Shown here: positions 46,028 through 57,338 of the stretch, in pieces
How positions within the stretch are numbered: position 1 is the stretch's first letter
How the letters are laid out: every line of letters begins with the position of its first letter
Assembly: GCA_024741835.1 (NCBI GenBank)
Contig: JAENRP010000246.1
Coordinates: forward strand, 1 to 57,338
Direction of reading: 5' to 3'
Origin: Diplocarpon mali
Taxonomy: Eukaryota; Ascomycota; Leotiomycetes; Helotiales; Drepanopezizaceae
DNA: 57,338 nucleotides
The notes under the pieces: model-generated
Databases searched by the model: none
Told to the model about the DNA's origin: nothing
The model's input: only the letters and a program-made list of their open reading frames with translations
Translations under genes and position numbers: made by a program

Positions 46028-49000
46028 TTAATTATCAATTCTATTATCACTTTAGAGTCTTCTTCTCTTACGTTAGTTCTTATTTCTCGGCGATTTCTTA
46101 GCTTTAAGGACCTCTTTTAAAAGATCTTCTATTAGTACTCTTAGATTTAGTAACTAAGATTTATTTAAACTATCTTATAAGCTTAAGCTAGCCGAGTCCA
46201 ACCTCACTCGCAGGCCAGGCTTACGAGTCAGTCTTAGCATTTCTAAGCTTAAGGGTAAAAATAGGAGATTAGTTCCCAAATTAGGATTTAATACTATACT
46301 AGCGTCTTAGTTTATCTCTTTTTTAAATTTTCTTATAATAATACCTTTATCAATTAGTATATTAGGCTCTTAGATAGCATTTACTTTATTATACTATTCT
46401 TAAGACTTGAGTTTATAAAGAAGCAATTTAGTATTTATAATGTTCGTCTAGGCCTTAATAAGAGTATTAAAGAGCTTTTAATTATATTTTATAAAGTGGA
46501 TTTTCAATTCGTCTTTATTAAGAAGAAACAACTCCTATACTTCGATTATAATTAATAGATCTATTTAAGAGCGTCGATTAATAATGGCTTTAAAAAGGCT
46601 ATTATAATTCTTAAGATGAAAAGCTGCCTTAAAAGGTGCAGTAATTCTACTTGCATTAATCTATTAAGGTACTAGAGGTTGCTTTAGAGTAAAGATTGAA
46701 AAGACAAAATCGGAGATTCGAGTCTCATTTTCTAAGGTATTCTTATTAAGGACGGCTATATAGTTATTGCAAAAGGCTATAAAACCATTAGTTTTATAAG
46801 AATTATCTAAAAGCATTTTAAAAAGGTATCCTTATTTTATTATTACTATAATTAGATTACTATTATTAGTAATAGGTTGTAAGATCTCCTTTTGCTTTAA
46901 CTTTACAATTATTTAAGCTAGTTGAGATTTTGAACTAAGTGCTTAAGAAGTCTATCGACTTATCTTTTTCGCAAATAGAGTGAGTTTTATAATTAATTAA
47001 AAGCCGACCTACTTATTAAGGCTTTTAAAAGCTGGCCCTTATCTAATCGATAGGATCTAATAATCTAAGACTTACTTTCTAATAAAATTGACTCGCAGGC
47101 TAGGACCGTAAGTAAAAATCGGAATTTCTTTATTAGTAGTACTTGTATCTCTCTTTATTAAAACGACTTAATTATAAAGACTAAGGCCAATTAATTAAAG
47201 AGGTTCGAAGTAGGCCATAAGCTAATAGGCTCCTTTACTTTTCGCTATTATAACTAAGAGGTAGAGTCTATAATATATTTAAAGGATTTATTAAGTAAGG
47301 CTAAATATCATATTATAAAGAAAATAAGAAGGTATAAAGGTTGCATTATTTATAAGGCGGAAGTAATAAAGGTATATCTTTACTTCTTATCTTATAATAG
47401 AGAGGAATATACTTATAAAAGCACTATTATTAGTAGTAAAATTATTAGTTAGAAAGCGGCATCCAAAGGGTTTAAGCATTATAATTAACCCTTCTTCCTC
47501 TATTTCCTCTTACTATTTATTACTTAATAATATCGAAAAGAAAGAATTGTTCTATTTAATCGGCTTTAACGCCTTTAAGGCTTTGGGATTAGCCTTAAAT
47601 TTTATAATACTTAGAGATACTTCTATTATTAATAGGTTGGATTTGCATATCTTTAAAGAGATAAAGAACTAATTATTAAGATAGATTAAAAAAAGATTAA
47701 TATCTTTTATTATATAAAGAAGTTCGAGGTATTTAATAGTTTTATTAATATTAAATCCTTTATAATTAAGACTATAGTAAACCGAAAGAGAGCAAATATA
47801 AAGGTTGCAAAGTCTTCTCCTTTCGATTCTTATGCTAAGAAGATACTATCGAAAGCGAGTCTTTATTATAAAGGACACTTAAATATTATATCGTTCTTTA
47901 AGCTTAAGGTTAAGAATGATCGATTGAGGTATATTATTATAATTATAAATATCCTAATTAATAGATTCCTTTTTATATTCTCTTTCTTATAAGATAAAAT
48001 AGTCTCGCTTAGCATCTAAGAGACTAGGTTCTTAACTTTTATAATTATTAAAAAATTAAATAATATTTATAAAGGCGAACTTATTTAAGATAAGCTATTA
48101 AATCTATTTAATAGCTCTCTTAATTGTCTTTAGAGTAATAGGAATAGGGTCTTCCTTTATATTATTATTTTTAAAACAGTTGTATATAAATATAAAGAAG
48201 TTAAGAATTAGCTTCTTTAAGTTATTAAGGAAGGAGTTTAAGCGAGCGCGTAATCCTTTAGTTTTAAATTGCAAATCAGCTAAGGTAGCTATTAAACGAT
48301 CTATCCTTTTTAAAGGTTAAGTTAAAATAGGTCGTTTAGCTAAAGGAGAGTCCTTTGAAGATTCTGAAAATTCCAAAGAGGCTATACTAAGCGTTTAGGC
48401 AATTTGTTTAACAGCGGTTTTTAAAATTATTTCGATAAAAGGCAAGTTAAGTCTAGTTTTAAAATTCTTATTTCTAACTCTTAGTCTAAGACCGCGAGTT
48501 AAATTATATAATTTAGTACTTATTATATCTTTAGATTAAAAAGCGAATTTTAAGGTAAGCTTAATTATAAATAACTAATTCCCTTCTTTATTATTAAAGA
48601 AATCTTATTTAAACTCTATTATAAAAGTCCAGTTCTCTTTTAAAATAAGCAAACTATAAGTAGAAGCGTAGAGCCTTAGTATATTAATAATAGTACTATT
48701 AGGTAAGGTAATATCTATAGCTTAATTTGATCTTTTTATAGCCTTATCAGCTACTATAAGTATTGCATTAGATAGGCTTATAAATCTGCGACTGCGAATT
48801 CGATTGCCTTAGAATTTTACTACTTCTTTTTAAATAATAAAGAAATTGAGAATCTAAATAGCTCTAGTAGTAAGAGTGTTTTCCTTAAGAATTTTTAATA
48901 ATACTTATCTTCTATTATTAAAATCAATATTTATTAAGAAGCGCGAACGAAATAGGAGTCCTTTTTTATTAGTGGCTAAATTATCTAATTATTAAATAGA

Positions 49001-49345
49001 TTCTTCTCTTTTATCTTAATCTATTTTAAAAGTATTGGCTAAGGTTATATATTAATTTGCATTAGCTAAGAATTCCTCTTTAAAGATTCCCTTTAGTCTT
49101 AATTCTTTAATTAGGAAGTTGTTAAATTGGAGAATTCCAGGGGCCACTTAGGTTAAAAGGTTATTAATAGCATTCGCATAAGCTAAAAGGAGTTTTTATT
49201 ACTTTATATCTCCTAAGGTTATATAGGTCGATTTAAAGTTTTCTAATAATGCAATAGCTCTACTATCTTAAGAGAAGTTTATAACTAGTATTTATTTATC
49301 CTCTATTATAGCAGATAAAACCATTTATGAGTTCTTTCAAGGTAT
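46028..49345 (-). pseudogene. Gypsy-1 ORF2 (copy D)
   Basis: Counterpart of 29497-32814, with the start ATG changed to ATA at 49345-49343 and the stop TAA at 46030-46028. Palindromes lie at 48477, 47091 and 46206. The length is not a multiple of three, so at least one indel has occurred. The KIRKSN block and YPKP block are recognisable. Confidence 0.7.
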
Positions 49346-49654
49346 ATTACTTATAAAAGATAGGGAGTATAAATAAGAGAGTTTAATAGGGTATAAGAAT
49401 TAAAAGGGCATATAAGCTGCAATAGGTTTGCTATATATATATTAAGGAAATTGGACTTTTTAATTTATTATTTAAGGAAAGTAATAGGAATGCTATAATT
49501 AAAGGCTAATATTAAGAATGTAAAATAAGTTAGAGTAAATAAGAATTTAAAATGATCTTAAAAGATCTATATCTTAAATAATAAAGAAGGCGTCTTTATT
49601 AAAAATGTAAAAATAAGGATTAGAGGAAGGTAGGACAATTGATAAGCTAAGGAA

Positions 49655-52600
49655 TCGTTTAATATTCTAGTCTGCGTTCTTTAGATATTTTAAGAATAAT
49701 AAATTAAGGTTGCAATTAGTTAGGTATTTTAATATTCTTTACTTATAAGACTAGCTTATAGGTTAAGTTGGAAAAATCTTAGTCTTTATCTAAGGGTTTA
49801 AAATTGCTTATATTACTATCAATTCCTATAAAAGATTCGGAGGTTGTATCAATTTCTAATTTATCTTTTAAAAGGAATAAGGTCTAGTCGCATTAGTAAA
49901 AGCGCTTTAATCGATTGGCTTCAAAGGTTCCTTTAATATCGATTCTATTAAGTTCTTAAAGAGAATAGTATCCTTTTTCTTTCTACTTAGATTTAACTTT
50001 AAATAGGCTAAGCTATCGATAGTTAAGTTTAGTATCTGCCGATATATTAATACTTCTTATAATATTATAAACTAAGATAAGATCATCTTTTTAAATAGAG
50101 TGCGTTTTAAGTACTTTAAAAGCAGCCTATGCTTCTTTAACTTTTTCCTTATATTATTTCTTTTGTAGAATGATTTCCTTTATATTTATATTTTAAAGCT
50201 TAAGTTGTTAGTATCTTATTACTAGTAAATCGGAACGGTTCTAAATTTGACTATAGTCGAATAATCTTTAAATAGGCTATTAGGATTTAAGAAGGAGCTA
50301 TGCCTCTTTACTATAGATAAGGAAAAATGGTATAACTCTAGTTAGTTTATAAATTATCATTTAATAAGTAAAGAGTATTTTATAAAAGTGTTTTATTTAA
50401 TTTTTAAATCCTTTATAGGTAACTTTAGATAGCTTATTAAGAATATTATAATATCCTTACTTTACTATTCTATTAGCTTTCAAGTTATACGCTAAGATTT
50501 GAACCTATTTAATACTATATTTTCGCGAAAAAGCTTTAACTACTCCTTTATTTTCAAGGCCTTTATTAATAGTTAGTTTGCTAAAAAGTCTATAGCAATA
50601 GACTATATCTTTTTAAAGGAACTTTGTAATAGATTTAAAGTTAGCAGATCTTAAAGGTTATCCTTTAAGCTATCTTAATAGGTCTTCCTTTATTAAAATA
50701 AAATATATAATCCTATTTTCGATTATTAATACTTATATAATATTAAGACTGACTTTATAGAAAAGGCCTAATAGCTAGGTTAGGAATAGGGGATTCTCTT
50801 TATAACCAGGTTTTCGTTTCTAATAAGAGACGCAACTTTTTATAAAGGCTTTGCAATCCTTAAAAGAACCCTTTTAAAAGAATTTCCTTAAGAGTTGGTA
50901 GTAGGTAGACTTAGCTCCTTAATAGCCAGTTTCCTTATAAATATCCTAGATAGCTTTAGCCCTTGGTTTTTTATTATCTAAGTAGAGTTTTATAAGGAAT
51001 AAGTTATCGCTTCTTTTAAATAATCGTCTTTCTTATATTAGATAAATTAGAGCTTTAGCTTTAAATTTCTAAAAATCTTTAAAAGTAACTATCTTTAATT
51101 ATTTAAGTATAATTAAAAATTTTGCGATTTCTTTAAAGTTACTTAAGTAGTTAGGTGATAAAATTCTCTTATTTGACTCGTAGGCTAAGCTTGCAAGTCG
51201 AGTCCCTTTAAGGTAATATATTAATAGATAACCAATTTCATTCTCTACCTACTTATTAATATCTGTTTTATCTTCTTTAATTAAATTAAAAGGGTAGGGA
51301 TAAGTTCTTTTTAAAAGGCTATTAGCAGTAGTATTTTTCATTCTTAGAATATATTTAACTTTAAAGTCTATTAGTCTTATTTAAATAATCTATTTTATTA
51401 GTAAGGCTTTTAGTAGGTCGCTTATAGCTCTATTTAGTTATTCTACTAATACTTTAGCATTAGTTTCGAAGATGAAGTAAGTACTATAAAGGTCGCTTCT
51501 TATCTTTTTCATTACCTTTAAGGCGCCTTTATATTCCTATTTAATAATATTATACTTTATCTCTACTAGATTCTAAAGACTACTTTTAAAGCAAGCTAGA
51601 TGTCTTTTCTATTAGCTATTAGCTTATTAAAAGATAGTATCCTATTTGATTAAGCTTATATTAATTATTAGTATAATTGGCCTAGCGTCGGCTCTATAGT
51701 CTATTTTAATTAAATATAGCACCTTAAGCAACGCTTACTTTAGTTGTTTTATAGCCTCTATTTAAGGTTCCTCCTATTGAAACTCAGCCCCTTTTTAAAA
51801 TAAGGAGTAAATAGGTGCTGCCTTTTTAGCGAAATCCTTGATCTAAATACGATAGTATACTATAACGCTAATAAACGCGCGAGCTTTTGCTATATTATTA
51901 TACCTCTTCTATTTATCGATTTTAAGTACTTTAGCCCTTTAAAGACTTCGGCTATTAGAATTAGTAATAAAATTAACAATTTCTATTAATAGAAGATAGT
52001 ATTATAACTTTAGACTAACTATTGCTCTTACCCTTTCGAATCGTATAAGTACTTAATCTAAGTTCTAAATATATTCTATTATAAATTGCTATATATTAAA
52101 GAGAACTTCTTTATAGTTATAAAATGATCTTAATCCTTTTACTCTTATATTATCTATATAAGGGAGTGTAATATTAGGTATACAATCTACTAGTATCTTA
52201 TAGATTACTTAAACAAATTGAGTGATCGAATTTATAGCCCTTTAAAGTAATCTAATCATTTGAAGTAGCTTAAGAGGGATTTGAATCACTATTATATCTC
52301 TTGATTTAATATTAAGAATGAATTAGTTATATTTAAAGAAGAAGTTAATAAGAGAGCTATAAGTTAATCTTGCGAATTCATTTGAGAACTTATCTATATT
52401 CGGAGGAACGTTAGCATCCTTAACAGTTACTTAATTCATTTCTACTACTACTGTTATTAGTCTGTAAGTTCCCTTCTCTTTCTTAGCAACTAAGAACCAT
52501 TTGTTTCTATAAGGGCTATTATAGAACTTAAGAATACCTTGCTTTAGCCTATCCTTTAACATTTCGATTACCTTTTCTTAAAGAGCTTTAAGGACCTTAA

Positions 52601-53327
52601 ATGTTTTCTCTTACTAAGCTTTATAAGGTATTATCTTAATCTTAATATAAGGCATGACCTCTTTTCGAATCTAGCTAAGTTCTATTTAGTCAAAAGCTAA
52701 GGCGTCCTTTCGATTTATTAAGGTTTTATAAAGTAGTTCGCATTCTTACTTTATTAAGTCTTCTTTAATTTTTAATATATTGAAATATTCTTTTATTAGC
52801 TAATATCCGATAGGTTTATTAGAAAATCTACTTATAATAAACTTATCGAATTTGCTACCTAGCTTTAGAAGTCGAAGCTTCTTATCTTATTCAAACTAAT
52901 TATCTAATCCTTTAGGCTTTAAGCTATTAGAGATTCTCTAATCTATCGATTGTACTTTATCGGCCTTGCTTTTATATATAGTTCGAATATTAGCTAGTAC
53001 TATGCTTTTTTACTTCTTTCCTTTTTTATCAAATCCTATAAAACGGTTTGAATTTTCCTTTTTAAAAATAAATAAAAGATTTTCTAAGTTATTAATTTAA
53101 AGTATATAGATAGAAATATTATTAGTAATTTTATTATTTTTCACTTGCGGGTCCGGTTTATAAATGGTTTTTAAGTTTTTTAAAATGATTAGTAAATTAT
53201 CGAAATTTGTAAAATAAACCCTCTTTTCTGCCTTATTTTTCTTTTTTCTTAATTATTATTCTAATAAAACGCTAATTGTACTATTTTTCAAAATTCTAGA
53301 TTTGACTCCTAATCTAAGACTATAAGT
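49655..53327 (-). pseudogene. Gypsy-1 copy D RT, RNase H, integrase
   Basis: Integrase at about 49745-51075, RNase H at about 51265-51705, RT at about 51845-52695. The RT box reads YIDN at 52149-52160, while copies A and B read YIND, so the three copies lost different Asp residues and the ancestor had YIDD. Palindromes at 53305, 53143, 51176 and 49741 match the sites in A and B. Confidence 0.78.
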
Positions 53328-56300
53328 CAAATTGCTATTATTTAAAATCGGCAAACTCACCTTTCTTTTACTATAACTCCTCGCTAGGTGCCTTCCTTTA
53401 CTAGTATTAAGCCTAGCCCTTATACTAGCTAATTGTTTTTAAAACCTTATTTTAAAATTCGGCTATATCTCTTATAATAACTATTTATCCTTTTAAAGAT
53501 CGATCTATATTCTAAAGACTAGCTTTTATAAGACTATCTCTAGGATAGTTAAATATTAGCTAAGATTTTAAAATAAAGGGTATTTTTAAAAGAATATTAT
53601 TTAAAGAATTCTCTATTATTAAAAAGTTAGTATAATTAATAATTCCTTTAACTCTAACCTTTACGTTTTTCACCTATCTATTAAAATTGTATTTCAATCT
53701 AAAGATAGTTAAATAAATAAGGAGTCGATCGCTAACAATTGTTAATTAAACTATTTCTACTACTTTTCTAATTATTATATTAACTTTTAAATTACAATTA
53801 ATCAAAGCCTTTGCTTTAATTGATTCTTTTATTAAATAAATAATAATAGGGCTTTTTATCGCAACTGCTAAATAATTTCGATTGATATTCTAAGATATTA
53901 AAGCTATTGCTATAATATTATAATACCTCTAGGTTCCTTCGTTTTCTATAATTTAAAGACATTTGATTAAGGCTAGGTGCTTCTTAAAGTTCTTTTATAT
54001 TATAATTTCTATTTCCTTATTATTATTTAAATCTTTAAAGGCAACTGGGATATACTTTCCTAGCACTTTATTAAAGTATTTAATTAAACTAAATAGGTCT
54101 TTAAACGTAAGATTAATTTGCTAAGTTATAATATTCTTTATAGCTTTCTCTATTACAGTTGAACTAGCGTATTTATTAATGAATTTTTCCTATTTTAATA
54201 TCTATCTCTTTCGCTTAAAGTCAGGGGTCTATATAATAACTTTAACTTTTTAATCTTTAAGCTTAAAGTCATCTTCGTCTATTATATCTCTGATTAATTC
54301 GTTTGCTATATCAGCTTTATCCTTATCTATTGCGGTTCTAGATTATTAAGTATCTTTTAGTATTTAGACTCTATATTAAGATTCCTAAGTTGCACGTATT
54401 AATTTCTGGACTTTAGCTGATTTTATTAATATTAAAGGAGTAGTAGATCTAGAAGGACGCTAAGTATTCTAAGGGTTTCTAAATATAAAAGTAGCATTAA
54501 TATTAATAGATATATTATTATTAACCTATCCTAAGATAGAGATACCTTTAACTTCTATAGCTATTTAATTAGAAGCTAAGTCCTTAAGAACTCCTTTAAA
54601 TAGGTTGCTAGTTAGATTAGTATATATATAAGTTGGAATTTTAGCATTTATATTTATAATATGCTATTATTCGATTAAATTCTTATCCTATTTCATACTA
54701 TATATCATTATTCGAATAGTCTATAACTATAAGCGATTCTAGTACTTTTTAATAGGGATAGCTTTTAGCCTAGGATCTTTAATACAAAGCATCCTATACT
54801 TATTAATATATATAACCCTAGTATTAATAAAACAATAGAAAAGAGGGCAATCGTTATAATACTTATATAGAATACAATTAGGTTCTTTATTATTACAAAA
54901 GTTATAAGTTAGTCGTCTTCTATTGCCATTCCTTTAATACCTTATAGCATTAATATTAGTAGAGTACTAATTGGGATTAATTTCTCCTTTTTCAATTAAC
55001 TATTAAGTTCTTATATTAGCTGATTATTTTAAATGATAAGAAGTAAGAGTCTAATAATAGGAACTACTATATTAACTTATAGTGGCCGAGTTTTACCTAT
55101 TATTAAATTAAAGAATATGCTATTTTTCTTATAAGAGATTGTTAATCTTAGTTTTTAAGCTTTAGATTTAGAGTTCTGCAAATTGGGTCTTAAGTTCCTT
55201 AATTCTAGGGTTGGATCTTACTCTTAAATCGGGCCTGCGAGTGAAAGGTATAATTACTAGGTTCTTCTTTACCTCTTCTATAACTTCTAAAGCCTTTAAG
55301 TATTCTTGGACTAGGCTCTTAAGGTCTTTAATATAAAAGGGAGTAAGGGCTTTTTCCTATTTTATAGTATTAATAGTTCTCTTATTAAGATCTGATTTTA
55401 AAGTAAAGGCTGCGAATTCCTTAAATAAGGCGAAGGTTATAGGGTTTTACTTATCGATCTTAAAATGCTTAATAATCTTATTTCAAAGTCTAATAGGTAA
55501 TCTAAGTAAGAAAAGGCGGCCTCTTTTAACTTCGCTAAGTATTTTCTAGCTAATTAAAGTATTTAATATATAAGTAAAAGTCCAATAGTAGTTCTTAAGT
55601 TCCTTAGGAGTATAAGTGATTAGAACAAATTCCTTTAAGAAAACTAAGGTATTACGAATCTGCTATCTATTAAATTCGCGAAATTCAGATTTAAGGGCCT
55701 TAATAAGGAGTTCTTATAAACTATAAGTTTTCCATTTAAGGAGGGATTTAATAATATCCTTGCTTATATAATTATAGTAGTAAGGAAGTTAAGAAATCAT
55801 ATCCTCTTATATAATACTAAAATTATAATAAGTTTCCTTATATTGCTTAAGGAAATTAGTAATATTAGCGCCTATAAAGTAAAGAGCATTAAAGGAACTA
55901 AGGAAAGGAAAGTAATTAATAATAGCCTTAAATGCGGCTATTATCGTTTTATACTAACTGTCTAGGTTAATAGAATCTATAAGGGGTAAAGGAAAAGCTT
56001 CGATATTACAAGATTGATTGCTAAAAGGAGTACTTCGAAATTCAAAAGGGCTTAAAAAATATTCAGAATCCGAGTCAATCTTAAAGTAATTAAGACGAGT
56101 TTAAAAAGATTTAAATAAAGGGTTAATAAAAAGTTTAAAATTATTATTATTTTTAGTATTTTCTAATATTAATATTGAAAAAGTAAGTAGTAGTTTTAAG
56201 TTATTTAAGGATGTCTTTTTATCCTCTTACTTATAAGCTAGGCCTAGGAGTAGAATTCCGAATTCTATTAAAAGTTTAATCCGAGTTTGCTAAAAGATTC

Positions 56301-56922
56301 TAAATAGGTGCTAAATAGCTAATAGAAGCGTTACAACTAATCGCAATAAGATAAGGTTTACTTAATTAAAGACCAATTTCTAAAATAAGATTTATATCTA
56401 AGATTCTTCTTAGCCTTTAAGCCAATTCCTATTAGTCCTTAGAATAAAGGGGTCTTTAGAGACGATTCTAAGGCAATTTTTAGAGTTCTATTAAGCCGAG
56501 GCAGCTGAATTATCGGATTCGGATTTCTAAAGATTCTAAAGAGGCACTTCCGATTGAAGTTTACGCTTAGTATTACTTAAGTACTTAAAACCACTGCTAT
56601 TTAAGATTACTATTATAGGGTTCGCCAAACTTTTTATACTAAGAAGTTGAAAATTCCGAAAATCTCAAAGTTAAAGAAGAAAATAGGGGTTTTTAAAGTA
56701 GAGCTAAAAAGGGAAAATCTAAGGTTATTAATAATTACTAAATGAAAATCGATAGTTTTAAGTAACTAAGCGATTAAAGATAAGGTTTTAAAGTTAATTA
56801 AAATACTATAAGTGTTTCAAAGATATATTTCAAAGGCCGGTCTCTTATTTATAAACCAAGAGATCGATAAGGTTATATAAGAACGGAAATCTTAAGAAAT
56901 CGGTCCTTGCATAAGTCACTAA
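53328..56922 (-). pseudogene. Gypsy-1 copy D leader and gag-protease
   Basis: Protease at about 53335-53845. The gag zinc-knuckle region lies near 54850-54910. The gag body extends to about 56150, and the N-terminal gag frame continues into 56150-56650 before the leader. Palindromes lie at 55220 and 56229. The copy is uninterrupted here and serves as the empty-site reference for elements C and Gypsy-2. Confidence 0.75.
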
Positions 56923-57168
56923 TATAAAACAGAAGGGGGATAATATAAGAATAGGCCTAAGGGAAGACCTAAAAACCAAAGGAGGAAGCACTATAAGCAG
57001 GCTCTCTTAGATAAGATATTAGGAATAAGTCCTAAGTATAAGGTATATTTAATACTTATAGCAATACGCGCTGTCTTTATATATAAAAGATAGCCCTTTT
57101 ATCCTCCTACTGTCTTACGCCAATCATATGATATATATTACAAGACCTATCTATCTCAGGTCTTTATA
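56923..57168 (-). repeat. 5' LTR of Gypsy-1 copy D
   Basis: 246 bp, partner of 36790-37035. It abuts the GTAT target-site copy at 57169. Confidence 0.9.
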
Positions 57169-57172
57169 GTAT

Positions 57173-57222
57173 TATCTAATAATAGTTTTCTCTATCCTTT
57201 AAAAAGAACTAAGGAAAACTAA
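57173..57222 (+). pseudogene. Last 17 codons of ORF3 (copy B)
   Basis: This continues in frame from 36789 across the copy D insertion and ends at TAA 57220-57222 after K-R-T-K-E-N. It matches 37410-37459 in copy D. Confidence 0.75.
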
Positions 57223-57338
57223 TACTTAGGTTAGTTTTATTTTAATTGTTTTTATAATTCTATAGCTTGATTATTTATTTTACTAATTTCGTTTTCTAAC
57301 TCCTAGGCCCGGCCTATAAGTGAAAAGTATATAAAAAA
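57223..57338 (+). other. 3' region of Gypsy-1 copy B up to the window edge
   Basis: Non-coding AT-rich sequence with one palindrome at 57299-57321; it matches copy D 37330-37409 in reverse. I see nothing else in it. Confidence 0.6.
57299..57321. repeat. Palindrome site S14 (3' region)
   Basis: The arms ACTCCTAGGCC and GGCCTATAAGT overlap by one base. The D counterpart is lost in the 138-N gap. This site is non-coding. Confidence 0.85.

Larger units (their letters stand above)
36790..57168 (-). mobile_element. Gypsy-1 copy D: full-length giant Ty3/Gypsy element
   Basis: 246-bp LTRs in the same orientation bound it (36790-37035 and 56923-57168). The TSD GTAT (or GTATT with LTRs one base shorter) is at 36786-36789 and 57169-57172. 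Its own ORF3 copy near 37480 shows the unoccupied form of the target. Read on the minus strand the order is LTR, leader, gag, PR, RT, RNase H, IN, ORF2, ORF3, 3' region, LTR. Subtracting Copia-2 and its TSD leaves about 15.8 kb including the 138-N gap. This copy shows that ORF2 and ORF3 are inside the LTR-bounded unit. Confidence 0.9.
12350..57338 (+). mobile_element. Gypsy-1 copy B: giant Ty3/Gypsy element, interrupted twice, continuing past the window
   Basis: The own sequence of copy B is 12350-13375 (5' LTR, leader, N-terminal gag), 22692-36789 (gag, protease, RT, RNase H, IN, ORF2, most of ORF3) and 57173-57338 (end of ORF3 and 3' flank). Element C interrupts it at 13376-22691 and copy D at 36790-57168. 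Both joins restore sequence continuous with the matching parts of copy D, and gag and ORF3 stay in frame across them. The 3' LTR lies beyond the window. Copy B is itself inserted into copy A; TATAT or ATAT before 12350 is the likely left TSD. Confidence 0.85.

Noticed and set aside
1..57338. Mitochondrial origin with GC clusters
   Set aside because: Short GC-rich palindromes in AT-rich DNA resemble yeast mitochondrial GC clusters, but nested nuclear LTR retrotransposons and RIP-type mutation point to the nucleus, and no mitochondrial gene is present.

Overview
This window looks like transposon-only heterochromatin from a filamentous ascomycete. It is very AT-rich. Long coding-like tracts are closed almost only by TAA/TAG where related copies or the protein family call for Gln or Trp, and paired copies differ mostly by C-to-T and G-to-A. 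That is the footprint of repeat-induced point mutation (RIP). I see no host gene, tRNA, rRNA or CRISPR array. Every long tract can be assigned to one of six LTR-retrotransposon copies. The species cannot be told from this sequence.

The copies are nested, and comparing them with each other gives empty target sites and target-site duplications (TSDs). Layout: (1) Copia-1, plus strand, 1-4168, its left end outside the window. (2) Gypsy-1 copy A, plus, 4169-12349 (protease to ORF2), cut on the left by Copia-1 and on the right by copy B. (3) Gypsy-1 copy B, plus, from 12350 to beyond the right end. Its own sequence is 12350-13375, 22692-36789 and 57173-57338. (4) Element C, minus, 13376-22691, inserted in the gag of B (TSD ATAA); it carries gag but no pol. 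(5) Gypsy-2, a chromovirus-like element, minus, 15376-21727, inserted in C (TSD CTTGC); it is the least mutated copy, with IN D,D35E and RT YLDD intact. (6) Gypsy-1 copy D, minus, 36790-57168, inserted in ORF3 of B (TSD GTAT), with LTRs at both ends. (7) Copia-2, minus, 38955-43529, inserted in ORF3 of D (TSD CCTTT), with most of RT and all of RNase H deleted.

Two things stand out. First, Gypsy-1 is very large, about 15.8 kb between and including its LTRs once Copia-2 is subtracted. After gag, protease, RT, RNase H and integrase it carries two further long ORFs, ORF2 (about 1105 aa) and ORF3 (about 1154 aa). These are full-length paralogues of each other and match no family I recognise. Second, at least 51 copies of a 23-bp near-perfect palindrome (arms ACTCGCAGGCC and GGCCTGCGAGT around one base) are scattered through Gypsy-1, element C and Copia-1, and none were seen in Gypsy-2 or Copia-2. 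They mostly lie inside reading frames, with a strong preference for the one phase that encodes a T-R-R-P-G-L-R-V-like peptide. In Copia-1 ten copies form an in-frame array with 39/48-bp spacing. This resembles the in-frame palindromic elements of Rickettsia, but in eukaryotic retrotransposons.

Two assembly gaps (13781-13823 and 37192-37329) sit at or beside these palindromes. All positions, reading frames and alignments were worked out by eye.
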